A stretch of DNA of 64,000 nucleotides from Edaphobacter bradus (GCF_025685645.1 NZ_JAGSYF010000001.1:744001-808000); one strand, 5' to 3'. Shown: positions 38,080 through 47,519, counted from the stretch's first letter. Numbers and translations are program-made. Notes: generated by a model not told the origin, from the letters alone.

Positions 38080-39582
38080 CTACAGCTTGATCGTGACAGC
38101 CTTCAGTTCGGTGTAGTTGTTGAGGACCTCGGCTCCCATCTCGCGCCCCCAGCCGGACTGCTTGTATCCGCCGAAGGGAAGTGCGGCGTCGAAGACGTTG
38201 TGGCAGTTGACCCATACGGTGCCTGCGCGGATCTTGCGCGCCATCTTGTGTGCGGTTGAGATGTCGCGCGTCCAGACGCTCGCCGCGAGCCCGTAGATTG
38301 TGTCGTTGGCCTGCGCCGCCAGCCGCTCGAGGTCGGCATCGGTCGAGAAGCTCTGCGCCGTCACGACCGGCCCGAAGATCTCTTCTTCGACGACCTTCAT
38401 GTCCGGCTTGACGTCCTTGATGACGGTGGGCTGTACAAAGTAGCCGCGGTCGGTGTGCCGCTTTCCGCCCGCTGCAATCTTCGCGCCCTGCTTTGTACCG
38501 GAGTCGATATAGCCGGTGACGCGCTCGAACTGCTCCTGGCTGACGAGTGGCCCCAGTTCGGTCGCGGGATCGAGTCCCGGTCCCATCCTGATCCTGCCTG
38601 CGATGTTCGAGACGCCCTCGACAACCTGGTCGAAGACGCTGTCGTGCGCCAGCAGACGCGAGCCTGCGCAACAGCACTGGCCCTGGTTGAAAAAGACCGC
38701 AGAGGCCGCGCCGGCGATGGCAACGTCCATGTCTGCATCGGGGAAGATGATGGCGGGCGATTTGCCGCCGAGCTCGAGGGTGACTTTCTTGAGGTTGCCG
38801 GTCGCGGCCTTGGCTATCAGCTTGCCCACCTCGGTCGATCCGGTGAAGGCGACCTTGTCGACGAGGTCGTGCTGCGCGAGAGGAGCACCTGCGCCTTCGC
38901 CAAAGCCGGTGAGGATATTGACTACTCCGGCGGGGAAGCCCGCCTCCTGAATCAGTTCGGCGAGACGGAGTCCGGAGAGCGGCGTCTGTTCGGCGAGCTT
39001 CAGCACGACTGTGCAACCGGTGGCCAGCGCGGGGCCAAGCTTCCAGGCGGCCATCAGCAGTGGGAAGTTCCAGGGGATGATTTGCGCGACGACGCCGATC
39101 GGCTCGCGCATGGTGTAGGCGTGAAAGTTGAGGCCCGCGGAGAGGGGAATGGTGTTGCCCAGCAGCTTCGTCGACCAGCCGCCCATGTAGCGGAAGAGGT
39201 CGACTGCCAGCGGGACGTCGGCCACGCGGGCGACGGAGACAGGCTTGCCGTTGTCAAGTGATTCCAGCTCGGCGAACTCTTCTGCGTGCTGCTCGAACAG
39301 GTCGGCCAGCTTCCAGATCATGCGGCTGCGCTCGGAAGGAGTCATTTTTGACCAGGGGCCGCTGTCGAAGGCCTTACGGGCGGCGCGTACGGCGCGATCA
39401 GCGTCGGCGGCTTCGGCTTCGGGGACTTCGCAGATGACTTCGCCGTCGGCTGGGTTATAGACAGGGAAGGTCTTTCCGCTGGCGGCGGAGACGAACTGCC
39501 CGTCGATGAGCATGCTGTGTTTGCCGTTTACGAACGATGCGGTGACTGTACTGAGACGAGGATCAAGTGCAAGTGTTGCCAT
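38080..39582 (-). CDS. NAD(P)-dependent aldehyde dehydrogenase
   Basis: A 500-residue enzyme of the ALDH superfamily (class 1/2-like length). Key blocks are IIPWNFPLLMAAWKLGPAL, VAFTGSTEVGKLI, ELGGKSPAIIFPDADMD with the general-base glutamate, and FNQGQCCCAGSRL with the catalytic cysteine. EEIFGPVVTAQSF binds cofactor. It closely matches phenylacetaldehyde/retinal-type dehydrogenases, but substrate is open. Monocistronic. Confidence 0.93.
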   Translation of the reverse strand: MATLALDPRLSTVTASFVNGKHSMLIDGQFVSAASGKTFPVYNPADGEVICEVPEAEAADADRAVRAARKAFDSGPWSKMTPSERSRMIWKLADLFEQHAEEFAELESLDNGKPVSVARVADVPLAVDLFRYMGGWSTKLLGNTIPLSAGLNFHAYTMREPIGVVAQIIPWNFPLLMAAWKLGPALATGCTVVLKLAEQTPLSGLRLAELIQEAGFPAGVVNILTGFGEGAGAPLAQHDLVDKVAFTGSTEVGKLIAKAATGNLKKVTLELGGKSPAIIFPDADMDVAIAGAASAVFFNQGQCCCAGSRLLAHDSVFDQVVEGVSNIAGRIRMGPGLDPATELGPLVSQEQFERVTGYIDSGTKQGAKIAAGGKRHTDRGYFVQPTVIKDVKPDMKVVEEEIFGPVVTAQSFSTDADLERLAAQANDTIYGLAASVWTRDISTAHKMARKIRAGTVWVNCHNVFDAALPFGGYKQSGWGREMGAEVLNNYTELKAVTIKL

Positions 39583-39761
39583 GAGGGCTCCCCTCGTTTC
39601 GGGAGAGATGCGCCATTAGACGAAGGCCCTCTTCCCGGAGTTTGGAACGAGGAACTATAACACCGGCGCAAGCTCTCTGTTATGCGTCGCGGCAGATAAA
39701 GGCCTTACGAGGTGCTCTCTGCGGATGCTTTCGCCTGATGCTCTCCGATACAATGAGGCAG

Positions 39762-40619
39762 ATGGCAGAACACGAAGCAGGCAGACTGGCGCACATGCAT
39801 CCTCCGGCCGAGAGCGTGCCCGAGGCATGGCGCAAGACCGAGTTAGCCCGGCACCCGCAGCGCCCCTATCCCATGGACTATATCCAGGCCCTGTTTACGG
39901 ACTTCAGCGAGATTCACGGCGACCGCGCCTTCGGCGACGACGCGGCCATGTCATGCGGGATGGCCTGGTTTCATGGCGAGCCAGTGATGGCGATCGGCAA
40001 CCTCAAGGGACGGACGCTCAAGGACCGCGTGGCGAGGAAGTTTGGCTCGCCCGATCCAGAGGGCTACCGCAAGGCGCTTCGTGCGATGAAAATCGCGGAG
40101 AAGTTCAACAGACCGGTCTTTACGTTTATCGACCTTGCCGGAGCGTATCCGGGGATTGGTGCTGAGGAGCGGGGTCAGGGCGAGGCGATCGCCCGCAACC
40201 TGCTCGAGATGTCGCGCCTGCGCGTGCCGACGATTGCCACGATCACGGGCGAAGGCGGTTCGGGCGGAGCCCTGGCGCTTGCCGTCACAGACCGGGTGCT
40301 GATGCAGGAGAATGCGATCTACTCGGTGATCTCGCCTGAGGGCTGCGCGTCCATCATGTGGAAGGACGCCGGCAAAAAGCAGCAGGCGGCCGCCGCGCTC
40401 AAGTACACAGCCGGAGATGTCCGCGCGCTGGGATGCGTGGACGACGTTCTGCCGGAGCCGGAAGGCGGCTCGCAGAACGATCCTGCCGCGGCAGTGGCGA
40501 TGCTCGACGAGAAGCTGCAGTATCACCTTGGCGAGCTGCTTGCGCAGCCTATCGATCGTTTGCTTGAAGAGCGGTATCGCAAGTTCCGCAATATCGCGCA
40601 GTTCTACACCACGGCCTAG
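39762..40619 (+). CDS. accA: Acetyl-CoA carboxylase carboxyltransferase alpha subunit, short form
   Basis: A 285-residue AccA. The catalytic core is clear: LARHPQRPYPMDYIQALF, FGSPDPEGYRKALRAMKIAEKF, FIDLAGAYPGIGAEERGQGEAIA and GEGGSGGALALAVTD. The coiled N-terminal arm of about 50-60 residues seen in E. coli AccA is missing; the start here is MAEHEAGRLAHMHPP. AccA and AccD transfer the carboxyl group to acetyl-CoA in fatty acid synthesis. Longer readings from 39642 or 39753 exist, but the extra residues do not match the arm. A CPBP protease gene follows at once. Confidence 0.92.
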   Translation: MAEHEAGRLAHMHPPAESVPEAWRKTELARHPQRPYPMDYIQALFTDFSEIHGDRAFGDDAAMSCGMAWFHGEPVMAIGNLKGRTLKDRVARKFGSPDPEGYRKALRAMKIAEKFNRPVFTFIDLAGAYPGIGAEERGQGEAIARNLLEMSRLRVPTIATITGEGGSGGALALAVTDRVLMQENAIYSVISPEGCASIMWKDAGKKQQAAAALKYTAGDVRALGCVDDVLPEPEGGSQNDPAAAVAMLDEKLQYHLGELLAQPIDRLLEERYRKFRNIAQFYTTA

Positions 40620-40647
40620 CAGCCTGCACCGCCTCGGAGCCAACACG

Positions 40648-41673
40648 TTGTCCGCGTTCGACTCGACCCGTACCGACCGCACCTCGCGAATGCTGCCGAT
40701 TGCGCTGGCCGGGACAGCCATGGCCTGGTATCTGTCGGCGCTGTTGCTGGCGGGAAGGTCCGCGAGAGGACTGACGAACCGGTTCAATGTCGACTCCGCA
40801 CGGCCGTTGTTCGGCGCGTTGTTTCTGCTGTTTCTATTGGCGATCGGGTTCTCGCTGCTGGCGAACATCTCACGCCGTCCTGTCTCGTTGCGTGAGCTTC
40901 TGGGGCTGCCGAGGCGAGCTACGGCATCGCGGGAGTGGCTGCTGGGCGCGGCGATTGGTTGGGGAGCGGCTGTTCTGGCGGTTCTGCCGCTTGCCGTTAC
41001 CGGGGCGCTCTCGACAGGGTTCTGGACTGAGCCGCGCGCCTTCGGGCTGATCTTCGTGAATCTGGCAACTGTTGCCGCGGCGACGCTTGCGGAAGAGGTG
41101 GTATTTCGTGGGTATCCGTTCCGGTGCCTGATTCAGGCAATCGGCCCGACGAGCGCGACCGTAGTGATGGCTGCGCTGTACAGCCTGGTTCACGTGATCG
41201 GCGGCGGTGGCTCCACGGGGGCGTTCCTCTTTACATTTCTGGCGGGGGTGTTGCTGGCGGTTGGCTGGCTGCGTACGCATGGCCTCTGGCTGCCGTGGGG
41301 GCTGCACTTTGCCTGGAATGCGAGTCTTGGCATCCTCTTTGGCCTCCCCGTTGCGGGCTCGGTGGATACCTCGACGGTCATTCAGTCGAGCGCCTTTGGC
41401 CGGACGTGGTTTGCCGGCGGCGACTTCGGGCCGGAGGCAGGCTTTTTCAGTCTTGTTGCGCTTGCGGCGGCGATTGTTGTTCTGGTGCGGGTTACGCGCG
41501 ACTTCGCCTGGCATTACACCCACGCGCCCATTGTTGCAGGAGGCTATCCGATGGATGTAGCCCCGCCGCCTGCCCATTCCGCGATGGAGCAACAGTCGCA
41601 GGCAGCATCTCTCGTACAGATTCTGCCTTCCACTCCCCAGGGACGTTCTGCCGGAGACGAGCCGAAGGGCTGA
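40648..41673 (+). CDS. CPBP family intramembrane metalloprotease
   Basis: About 341 residues from TTG 40648 (GGAG upstream) or 327 from ATG 40690. About eight membrane helices are visible. The CPBP motifs are intact: EEVVFRGYPFR (motif 1), SLVHVIGG (motif 2) and LHFAWNAS (motif 3). The C-terminal 60 residues are polar and Pro/Gln-rich. Members cleave CaaX-like or other membrane substrates or act in bacteriocin immunity. It lies 28 bases after accA, probably cotranscribed. Confidence 0.87.
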   Translation: MSAFDSTRTDRTSRMLPIALAGTAMAWYLSALLLAGRSARGLTNRFNVDSARPLFGALFLLFLLAIGFSLLANISRRPVSLRELLGLPRRATASREWLLGAAIGWGAAVLAVLPLAVTGALSTGFWTEPRAFGLIFVNLATVAAATLAEEVVFRGYPFRCLIQAIGPTSATVVMAALYSLVHVIGGGGSTGAFLFTFLAGVLLAVGWLRTHGLWLPWGLHFAWNASLGILFGLPVAGSVDTSTVIQSSAFGRTWFAGGDFGPEAGFFSLVALAAAIVVLVRVTRDFAWHYTHAPIVAGGYPMDVAPPPAHSAMEQQSQAASLVQILPSTPQGRSAGDEPKG

Positions 41674-41823
41674 ATCGGGTTTGCGGGACCTGGTTTCCGG
41701 GCTTGTTGGCGTCCGTTTGAAAAAATATTGTCTGTACCCGTCATTCTGTTGCAAACCAGATGACCGGTTCTCTTGTCAAACAAGAAGAGAAGGCGCAAGC
41801 TTGTGTGTGTCTGAGGTGCTTCC

Positions 41824-43011
41824 ATGAGAACGCGCACGTACAGATGGGCTCTCATCGCCGGATGTATCGGTCTCGTCTCAGTTCCTCTTCAGGCTCAGGT
41901 CTTTGTCGTCGGAGAGAAGACGGCAACTGCGGATATCTCCACCGACTTCACCCCTACCAATCTTTCTCTGCCAACTGACCGGATGACTGAGCGCGGCAGG
42001 CGTGAGTTGGTACGCAATCTTGAGGCGGAGCAGGGCTTCGCGCACCGCTCCTTGCCCCGAGGTTCCGGCGTTACGCTGCATGCGAACGGGACGCTCTCAC
42101 CCAACCCGGAAGAGTACCGCAGGATGGTGTACCAGAAGGGCGAGGCCGCGGCACCCGGGGACCGGGTCGTCATTACGGCGATGGAGATCAAGGGCGACCG
42201 CATCATTCTTGATCTGAATGGTGGCCCGTATGCGAAGCACCGTTTTCTGAGCCACATTCAACTGAACGACAATCCTGTGGTCGCAGCCCCGGCGGAACAG
42301 CCGACTGGAGCGCGGGTCACCCTCGTCTTCGCAGGCTTCGTCCCAGAGATCTCTGCTCCTGAGGTTAAGGCGCTGCTTGTACCTGTGATCGACTTTGGCG
42401 TGAAGTCGAGCGAACAGGCCTATGCCGATACGCTTCCGTCGAAGCTGCGAGACGCAATTTCTGCACATGAGGTGCTCGTCGGGATGAACCACCGTATGGT
42501 TCTGGCCGCGCTTGGCGCTCCGGACAGCAAGCTGCGCGAGCAGCAAAGCGGCGACCCGAACGGTGCGCGGTATGAAGAGTGGATCTATGGCCACGTTCCG
42601 CAGACGGTTCGCTTCGTTCGCTTTGTGGGCGATCGCGTGACCGTTGTGGAGATCGCAGTCCTCGGCAAGCCGGTAGAGATTCATGACAAGGACGAGATGG
42701 GAGGCTCCCGCGATCCGGCGGATACGCGCGAGATCGCGATGGGAGACAAGAAGCCCGACGGCCAGGGAACTGCGGCGGCTCCGTCGCTCCGACTGCCGGG
42801 AGAGGCCGCTCCGGCGAACAGTCAGGGTAATGTGCAGTATCCAAAGGACAATCGTCCGGTTCCGCCGCCCCCCGGCTCCTCGTCCGATCCATCCGTCGGG
42901 ACTTCGAGCGACCCGTCGTCGCCGTCCGCTGATGGCCCCAAGGCTGGTCGGCCCTCAATCACAAGCGGCAGGCTGCCGGGACCGGCTCCATACCCTACGA
43001 ACCTCCGCTAA
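41824..43011 (+). CDS. Secreted protein of unknown function
   Basis: A 395-residue protein with a signal peptide (to about residue 24, VPLQA). The middle part contains VVITAMEIKGDRIILDLNGG and GVKSSEQAYADTLPSKLRDAI, then AHEVLVGMNHRMVLAALGAPDSKLRE, which resembles a SmpA/BamE-like helix-turn motif that often begins with VxxGMxxxxVxxxLGxP. YEEWIYGHVPQTVRFVRF extends that likeness. The last 120 residues are Pro/Ser-rich and disordered. Precise role unknown. Confidence 0.75.
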   Translation: MRTRTYRWALIAGCIGLVSVPLQAQVFVVGEKTATADISTDFTPTNLSLPTDRMTERGRRELVRNLEAEQGFAHRSLPRGSGVTLHANGTLSPNPEEYRRMVYQKGEAAAPGDRVVITAMEIKGDRIILDLNGGPYAKHRFLSHIQLNDNPVVAAPAEQPTGARVTLVFAGFVPEISAPEVKALLVPVIDFGVKSSEQAYADTLPSKLRDAISAHEVLVGMNHRMVLAALGAPDSKLREQQSGDPNGARYEEWIYGHVPQTVRFVRFVGDRVTVVEIAVLGKPVEIHDKDEMGGSRDPADTREIAMGDKKPDGQGTAAAPSLRLPGEAAPANSQGNVQYPKDNRPVPPPPGSSSDPSVGTSSDPSSPSADGPKAGRPSITSGRLPGPAPYPTNLR

Positions 43012-43205
43012 GCCTCTCATTCGTGTAAAATCGTAGGGAGCCACAACCGCAGTTCTTCTCCTCCGATCTCCGTCGCGGTCTGTCCCGCACGATCAAACAC
43101 GAGAAGTTCCGGATGACCTGACCTCCTGCCCCCAGGGCTGGCGGGCACCTCATCCAGCGCGCGGGTCAGATATTCGTAACAACATCTGTTTCAGGGAGAA
43201 ACACA

Positions 43206-43385
43206 ATGGCGAAGATTGCCAAGACCGGCGACCGTAAGAAGGTCATGGATACCAACAAGAGCACCGATTGTCCGAAGTGCTCCAAGCCCACCCGTATCGT
43301 GAAACGCGTCAAGGATCGCGAGCGCGGAACCCCGGGCGGAGTGTACATCTCCTGCTCGGCATGCGAGTTCTTCGAGAAGCTCTAA
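43206..43385 (+). CDS. Zinc-ribbon mini-protein
   Basis: A 59-residue basic protein with two CxxC knuckles, CPKC and CSAC, separated by about 28 residues including TRIVKRVKDRERGTPGG. The AGGGAG site eight bases upstream of the ATG is strong and a long terminator follows. It looks like a nucleic-acid-binding or ribosome-associated zinc ribbon. I do not know a named family. Confidence 0.8.
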   Translation: MAKIAKTGDRKKVMDTNKSTDCPKCSKPTRIVKRVKDRERGTPGGVYISCSACEFFEKL

Positions 43386-43418
43386 GTCGCTAACTAACGC
43401 GAGCCAAAGCAGTTATAG

Positions 43419-43461
43419 CCACGCGAAGAAGGCCCTCTCAAGGGCCTTCTTCGCGTGGTTT
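43419..43461 (+). terminator. Strong 18-bp terminator after the zinc-ribbon gene
   Basis: Bases 43419-43436 pair perfectly with 43441-43458 around CTCA and are followed by TTTGG. The perfect stem suggests high expression of the zinc-ribbon gene. Confidence 0.85.
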
Positions 43462-43618
43462 GGCTTGAGTCTTGCGCCTTCAGAAGGGGCAAGCACCAAT
43501 CCGTCCGGAGTGCTGGACTCCGGAACCAAAGTTGTACAAGAAATGGTTGTTACACCGCTTGACGATCGTCCTTTCGGAAGGGCAGACTCTACAGCGGAAA
43601 GTAGGAACCCTGGTTTTT

Positions 43619-44524
43619 ATGACAAGCATCTCCCCCGTAGCAACATCTTCGCCCGCGAGCCCTTCTTCCCTCCCTCACTTCGATCGACCAACCTACTTGA
43701 TGTGTCCGCCAGAGTGGTATGACGTCGACTATGTGATCAATCCATGGATGGCCGGAAACCTGCATCGGCCCTCGCGTGACGAGGCCTTTGCGCAATGGAA
43801 GAACCTCTACCGGCACTTGCAGCGTGTTGCCGACATCCGGCTGATTCACGGCCGTCCGGGATCGCCCGACATGGTGTTTGTTGGCCATGGTGCGCTGGTT
43901 CAGTATGGGATCGCGGCGCTCTCCAGCTTCGCTCACCCGCAGCGCCAGACCGAGGAGGCTCCTCTGCGCCGCTGGTTTGAGCAGGCGGGCTTTCTGGTGT
44001 GGGAGACACCTCGTGAGACCGCTTTTGAGGGCGAGGGAGACGCTTTGTTTGACGCGACGGGCGATCATCTCTGGGCTGCGCACGGCCTTCGCACGTGCCG
44101 CCAGAGCCATCGTCACGTTGCTGACGCCTGGCATACGCCGGTGACTTCGCTCCACCTGATCGATCCCCGCTTCTACCACCTGGACACCTGTTTCGCTCTC
44201 CTGAGCGGCGGCCATCTGCTCTACTTCCCGGCGGCCTTTGATGCACCTTCGCTGCAGAAGATCGAGGCTGCGTACGGTCCCGATAAGCGGATTGCTGTGA
44301 CCGAGGCTGAGGCGACGCACTTTGCCTGCAACGTGATCAACGTAGGCCGCAGCATCCTGATGAGCGGGGCCGGCAACGGCCTGACGGAACGCCTTAGAGG
44401 GCTGGGCTATGAGGTTACGGAGCTTGCACTGACGGAGTTTCTGCGCGGCGGTGGCTCAGCCAAGGCGCTGGCGCTGCGGCTCAGCGATACGAAGGTGACC
44501 AACGCGGTTCAGACCTCGCTCTGA
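43619..44524 (+). CDS. Dimethylarginine dimethylaminohydrolase/amidinotransferase-like protein
   Basis: A 301-residue protein from ATG 43619. The pentein-fold catalytic residues are visible: a histidine in SLHLIDPRFYHLDTCF (with the following Asp) and the nucleophile cysteine in THFACNVINVGRSILMS. INPWM near the N-terminus and GEGDALF also fit the DDAH/COG1834 group. Such enzymes hydrolyse methylarginine to citrulline or transfer amidino groups. No arginine operon surrounds it. The first 20 residues are Ser/Pro-rich and may be a linker. Confidence 0.8.
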   Translation: MTSISPVATSSPASPSSLPHFDRPTYLMCPPEWYDVDYVINPWMAGNLHRPSRDEAFAQWKNLYRHLQRVADIRLIHGRPGSPDMVFVGHGALVQYGIAALSSFAHPQRQTEEAPLRRWFEQAGFLVWETPRETAFEGEGDALFDATGDHLWAAHGLRTCRQSHRHVADAWHTPVTSLHLIDPRFYHLDTCFALLSGGHLLYFPAAFDAPSLQKIEAAYGPDKRIAVTEAEATHFACNVINVGRSILMSGAGNGLTERLRGLGYEVTELALTEFLRGGGSAKALALRLSDTKVTNAVQTSL

Positions 44525-44550
44525 AGCGTTAGTCAGGGCATGATATTGAA

Positions 44551-44596
44551 AGAGATGAGGCCGGGCCTGGTGCCTGGCCTTATCTCTCTGCTTTTC
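44551..44596. terminator. Bidirectional terminator
   Basis: A 16-bp stem (44551-44566 with 44572-44587, two G-U pairs in one orientation) with loop CTGGT and a following CTGCTTTTCT tract. It separates the convergent DDAH-like and Wzi-like genes. Confidence 0.75.
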
Positions 44597-44606
44597 TCGA
44601 ATCCAC

Positions 44607-46526
44607 CTACGGCCTTTCGGGGAAGGTTTTCAGCTTTGGATACCAGGTAATCTGAACCGCGCCGACGACGTTCTTCTGGAGGCCGGTCTTATAGGCCGGG
44701 GCCTTCCAGCCTTCGTACTGGAGCCAGGTGTTGAGTTCGACGTCTCTTCCGAGGCGTTTCACGAGGCTCACGGTGAACTGGTTCTGTGTGGTGCCATCGG
44801 GGACGAAGTCTTTAGCGGTCTTCTTATGCAGGTACTCGAGCTGGAGCCACTCGTTGCCCGAGAGGTGCCAGGTGAGCCAAGCCTGACCTCCCTTGGCTTC
44901 GCGTCCGATCCAGTCGCCCATTATGATGCCCTTGTTGGTGTAGCCCTGACGCTGGATGACCTCCCAGTAATTGAAGGAGCCAGAGTTGCTTCGACGCGTT
45001 CCGGGATCGGTGACGACGGCCTCGACCCTGAAATCGAGCTTATTAAGCGACCCGGGAAACTGGGAGAGATAGACGCCGGTTCGGTAGGAGGCACGGCGGG
45101 GAGCGCTGATGGGAGTGACGTCGTCGTGCGTGATGGAATCGGCATAGAGCGTCATGTAGCGGCGAACGAAGGGAAGCCTGTAGGAGAAGTTGAAGTCGCT
45201 GAAGCGTGCGCCCGGATCCTCACGAGATACCTTTACGTCGGGCGTAGTGTCGTTGACGCTGAAGAAGCCCTTGAGGAAGGTGTGAAGGGTCACGGGGGCG
45301 TGTCCGGCTCCGCCGAAGATGATCGTGCGCTGAAAGCCGAACTCGAAGTTCACGGTGGGGCGGAAGGAAAACATCTCCGAGTGAACGTAGGGGCTGTTCG
45401 GATAGGAGTGCTCCTTCAAGCTGCCGTAGAAGAAGTCATAACGCAACGGACCGAGGACTTTCGAGACGAGAGGAACGCGCAGGGGCTCAACCCGGTTGAT
45501 GCGGAATGAGTAGATATTTTCCGCGTTGTTCGACCAGGCCATTGCGCTGCCTGCGGCGGGACCAAGCCACGCGTCGCTCTTGCCTCCGGAGATCTCATGA
45601 CCGAGGAGATGGAATGAGAGCGTGGCTTCGACGAGACGGAACTGGTTCTGGGAAGCAAGTTGGCCAGCCGGGATTGTGGACTGCGGGGCGTTCGGCGGCA
45701 CGTATTCAATTTCATCCTTGGCGGACAAGGTGGTGGCAAGAGCGTTTGAGTATCCCGTGCCACTGGGAGCGTGCTGATACTCGCCTCGAATGAAGAGGGA
45801 GAAACGGCCTGCTTCATTCAGGGTGGAGAAGCCGGTGATATTGTTGAATCCGGTTTCGTAGGGCCGGCCATAGTCATTGCTGATGGTCTGGCCGAGATGG
45901 AAGCTGTCGCGGAGGATGGGGCCGCCGATGCCCATGAATCGTGTGTAGGCGGAGTGTATGCCGTAGACTGCGCCGCGCGAGATGGTGCCTCCGGGGACCT
46001 CGGCGCTGAGTTCGTCAAACAGCTTTGCGAGGATGTCCTGGGCCTCTTCATTGCTGCTGTTCAGGATGTCCTCTTTGGAGGCGAGAAGCATGTGAAGGGC
46101 GCTTCGTCGTGTCCACGGACGCATGCCGAGAAATGCTGTATCGAGAAAGCCCATGGAGTAGAGACGCGTCATGGCCGGGTACACCCAGCTGTCGACGTTG
46201 ATATAGGCAGAGCCGAGGCTGTCGGTCTCGACGCTTGGTTCGACTGGAGCGTAGGCCTCGAGCGAAGGGACGCTGGGGGCAGGCGTCGGCGCGCGTGTGG
46301 CGGGAGCCTGAGGTGGGGCCTGAGGCTGGGTTGTCTGGTCGGGAGGAGTGGTTGGGGTTTTCTGGCGGTCGGGATTGTAGGGTGGGCGAGCTGGTTGTGT
46401 CGCTGAGGGGATCGCGGAGGGAGTCGGCTCGGAGGGAGCAGGCTGCTGCGTGGATGTTGTTTGTGCCAGGCCCGAAACCGTACACGCTATCCAGGCTGCA
46501 TGAAAAATAATCGCTCTGGTCCGCAC
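44607..46526 (-). CDS. Wzi-family outer-membrane capsule assembly protein
   Basis: A 639-residue protein with a signal peptide (to about residue 21), a long Pro/Thr/Gln linker (about 22-95), then a helical region (VYPAMTRLYSMGFLD) and a beta-barrel-like remainder with alternating aromatic strands, such as YEWLQLEYLHKK-like and FTVSLVKRLGRDVELNTWLQYE. These features fit the Wzi (capsule anchoring lectin-porin) family. No wza/wzc or glycosyltransferase genes are in the window. It probably has its own promoter. Confidence 0.85.
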   Translation of the reverse strand: MRTRAIIFHAAWIACTVSGLAQTTSTQQPAPSEPTPSAIPSATQPARPPYNPDRQKTPTTPPDQTTQPQAPPQAPATRAPTPAPSVPSLEAYAPVEPSVETDSLGSAYINVDSWVYPAMTRLYSMGFLDTAFLGMRPWTRRSALHMLLASKEDILNSSNEEAQDILAKLFDELSAEVPGGTISRGAVYGIHSAYTRFMGIGGPILRDSFHLGQTISNDYGRPYETGFNNITGFSTLNEAGRFSLFIRGEYQHAPSGTGYSNALATTLSAKDEIEYVPPNAPQSTIPAGQLASQNQFRLVEATLSFHLLGHEISGGKSDAWLGPAAGSAMAWSNNAENIYSFRINRVEPLRVPLVSKVLGPLRYDFFYGSLKEHSYPNSPYVHSEMFSFRPTVNFEFGFQRTIIFGGAGHAPVTLHTFLKGFFSVNDTTPDVKVSREDPGARFSDFNFSYRLPFVRRYMTLYADSITHDDVTPISAPRRASYRTGVYLSQFPGSLNKLDFRVEAVVTDPGTRRSNSGSFNYWEVIQRQGYTNKGIIMGDWIGREAKGGQAWLTWHLSGNEWLQLEYLHKKTAKDFVPDGTTQNQFTVSLVKRLGRDVELNTWLQYEGWKAPAYKTGLQKNVVGAVQITWYPKLKTFPERP

Positions 46527-46637
46527 TCGTCCCTCAAAATTCAGTTTGCGCCTGTTCCAGTGTAGCCTCGGGCTGGTAGTGCCGTCGCTGGAGAGGCGTA
46601 TTGAAGCTGGTTCCTCAAAGAGGGAATGACGCTTCGC

Positions 46638-47519
46638 TTACTTCAGTTGCTTCTGAAGTGCTTTGCCTACCTTGTCGAGCCAGGCCTGATCGCAGACCCT
46701 TCGATCGAGAAGATACTTACTTATCTGGATGAGCGGATCGTGGTGCGCGGTTGTCTGTCCGTGGAGACGATAAGGCAGGCACTCAATGAGAACGGGACCG
46801 TCGCCTCCGCGTGTTCTGCCGAGCGCCTCTTGTGCGACACGATACAAGGCGACGGCATCGGTGGAGTCCACCGGAATGCCGGGGACGCCGCATGCGCTTG
46901 CCTTGGCGCTCAGCAGCATCTGCGCTGAGCTTTTCTTGTCGAGCGAACCGGGCAGAACGACGAAGATCATGGGCAACTCAAGCTTTGCGGCGAGGGTGAG
47001 GATCTTCTTCCATGTGCTGCTGCCTAACTCGCGACGGCGGACGTAGGCGAGGACGACGCTGCCACGTTTATGCGTCTTCAAAACGAGAGCGGCACCTATG
47101 ACGACTCGCAGGCGCTCTTCGGGATCTTCGATGGCTGGGAGTTGCTGGGCTCTGTCCTCCGGCTGCGTGGTGGAGGAGGTGGAGCGTCTGGCGCCTGTGC
47201 GCTTTCGAGCGAATGTCTTGAGGAGAGAGCTGACTTTGGCACCAAGGATGAGATCAGTGACCGGGCCTGGCTTCGCCTCGCTGATGAGGTCGCTGGCACG
47301 AAGCTCGAGTCCGGTGCTGACGCGGCAGGCCTCCTGGCCGAAGGTGGAGTCGAACCGCTGGGATGGCTTGAGCTTCCGCTGCAGCTTGGCGATGTGGCCG
47401 TCGAGCTGGCGGGCCTCAAGCATCGCTGTGTAGATCCGGCGCAGTTTCTGATTCGGGATCAGAGGGTTTTCGTCGGGTTCGGACTTGCTCACACCAGTCC
47501 CTTTACTTACTGGGGTCAT
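46638..47519 (-). CDS. Degenerate pyruvate-dehydrogenase E1-alpha-like protein
   Basis: A 293-residue protein with the start of the E1-alpha fold (IYTAMLEARQLDGHIAKLQR; TFGQEACRVSTGLEL) and the later part (LELPMIFVVLPGS; VPGIPVDSTDAVALYRVAQEALGRTRGGDGPVLIEC). The thiamine diphosphate motif GDG-x(25-30)-N is not present: that region reads GSVVLAYVRRRELGSSTW. The middle (about 95-130) is low complexity. It is therefore an unlikely enzyme on its own. It lies 92 bases downstream of aceE on the same strand, so a regulatory or structural role in the complex is possible. Confidence 0.75.
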   Translation of the reverse strand: MTPVSKGTGVSKSEPDENPLIPNQKLRRIYTAMLEARQLDGHIAKLQRKLKPSQRFDSTFGQEACRVSTGLELRASDLISEAKPGPVTDLILGAKVSSLLKTFARKRTGARRSTSSTTQPEDRAQQLPAIEDPEERLRVVIGAALVLKTHKRGSVVLAYVRRRELGSSTWKKILTLAAKLELPMIFVVLPGSLDKKSSAQMLLSAKASACGVPGIPVDSTDAVALYRVAQEALGRTRGGDGPVLIECLPYRLHGQTTAHHDPLIQISKYLLDRRVCDQAWLDKVGKALQKQLK

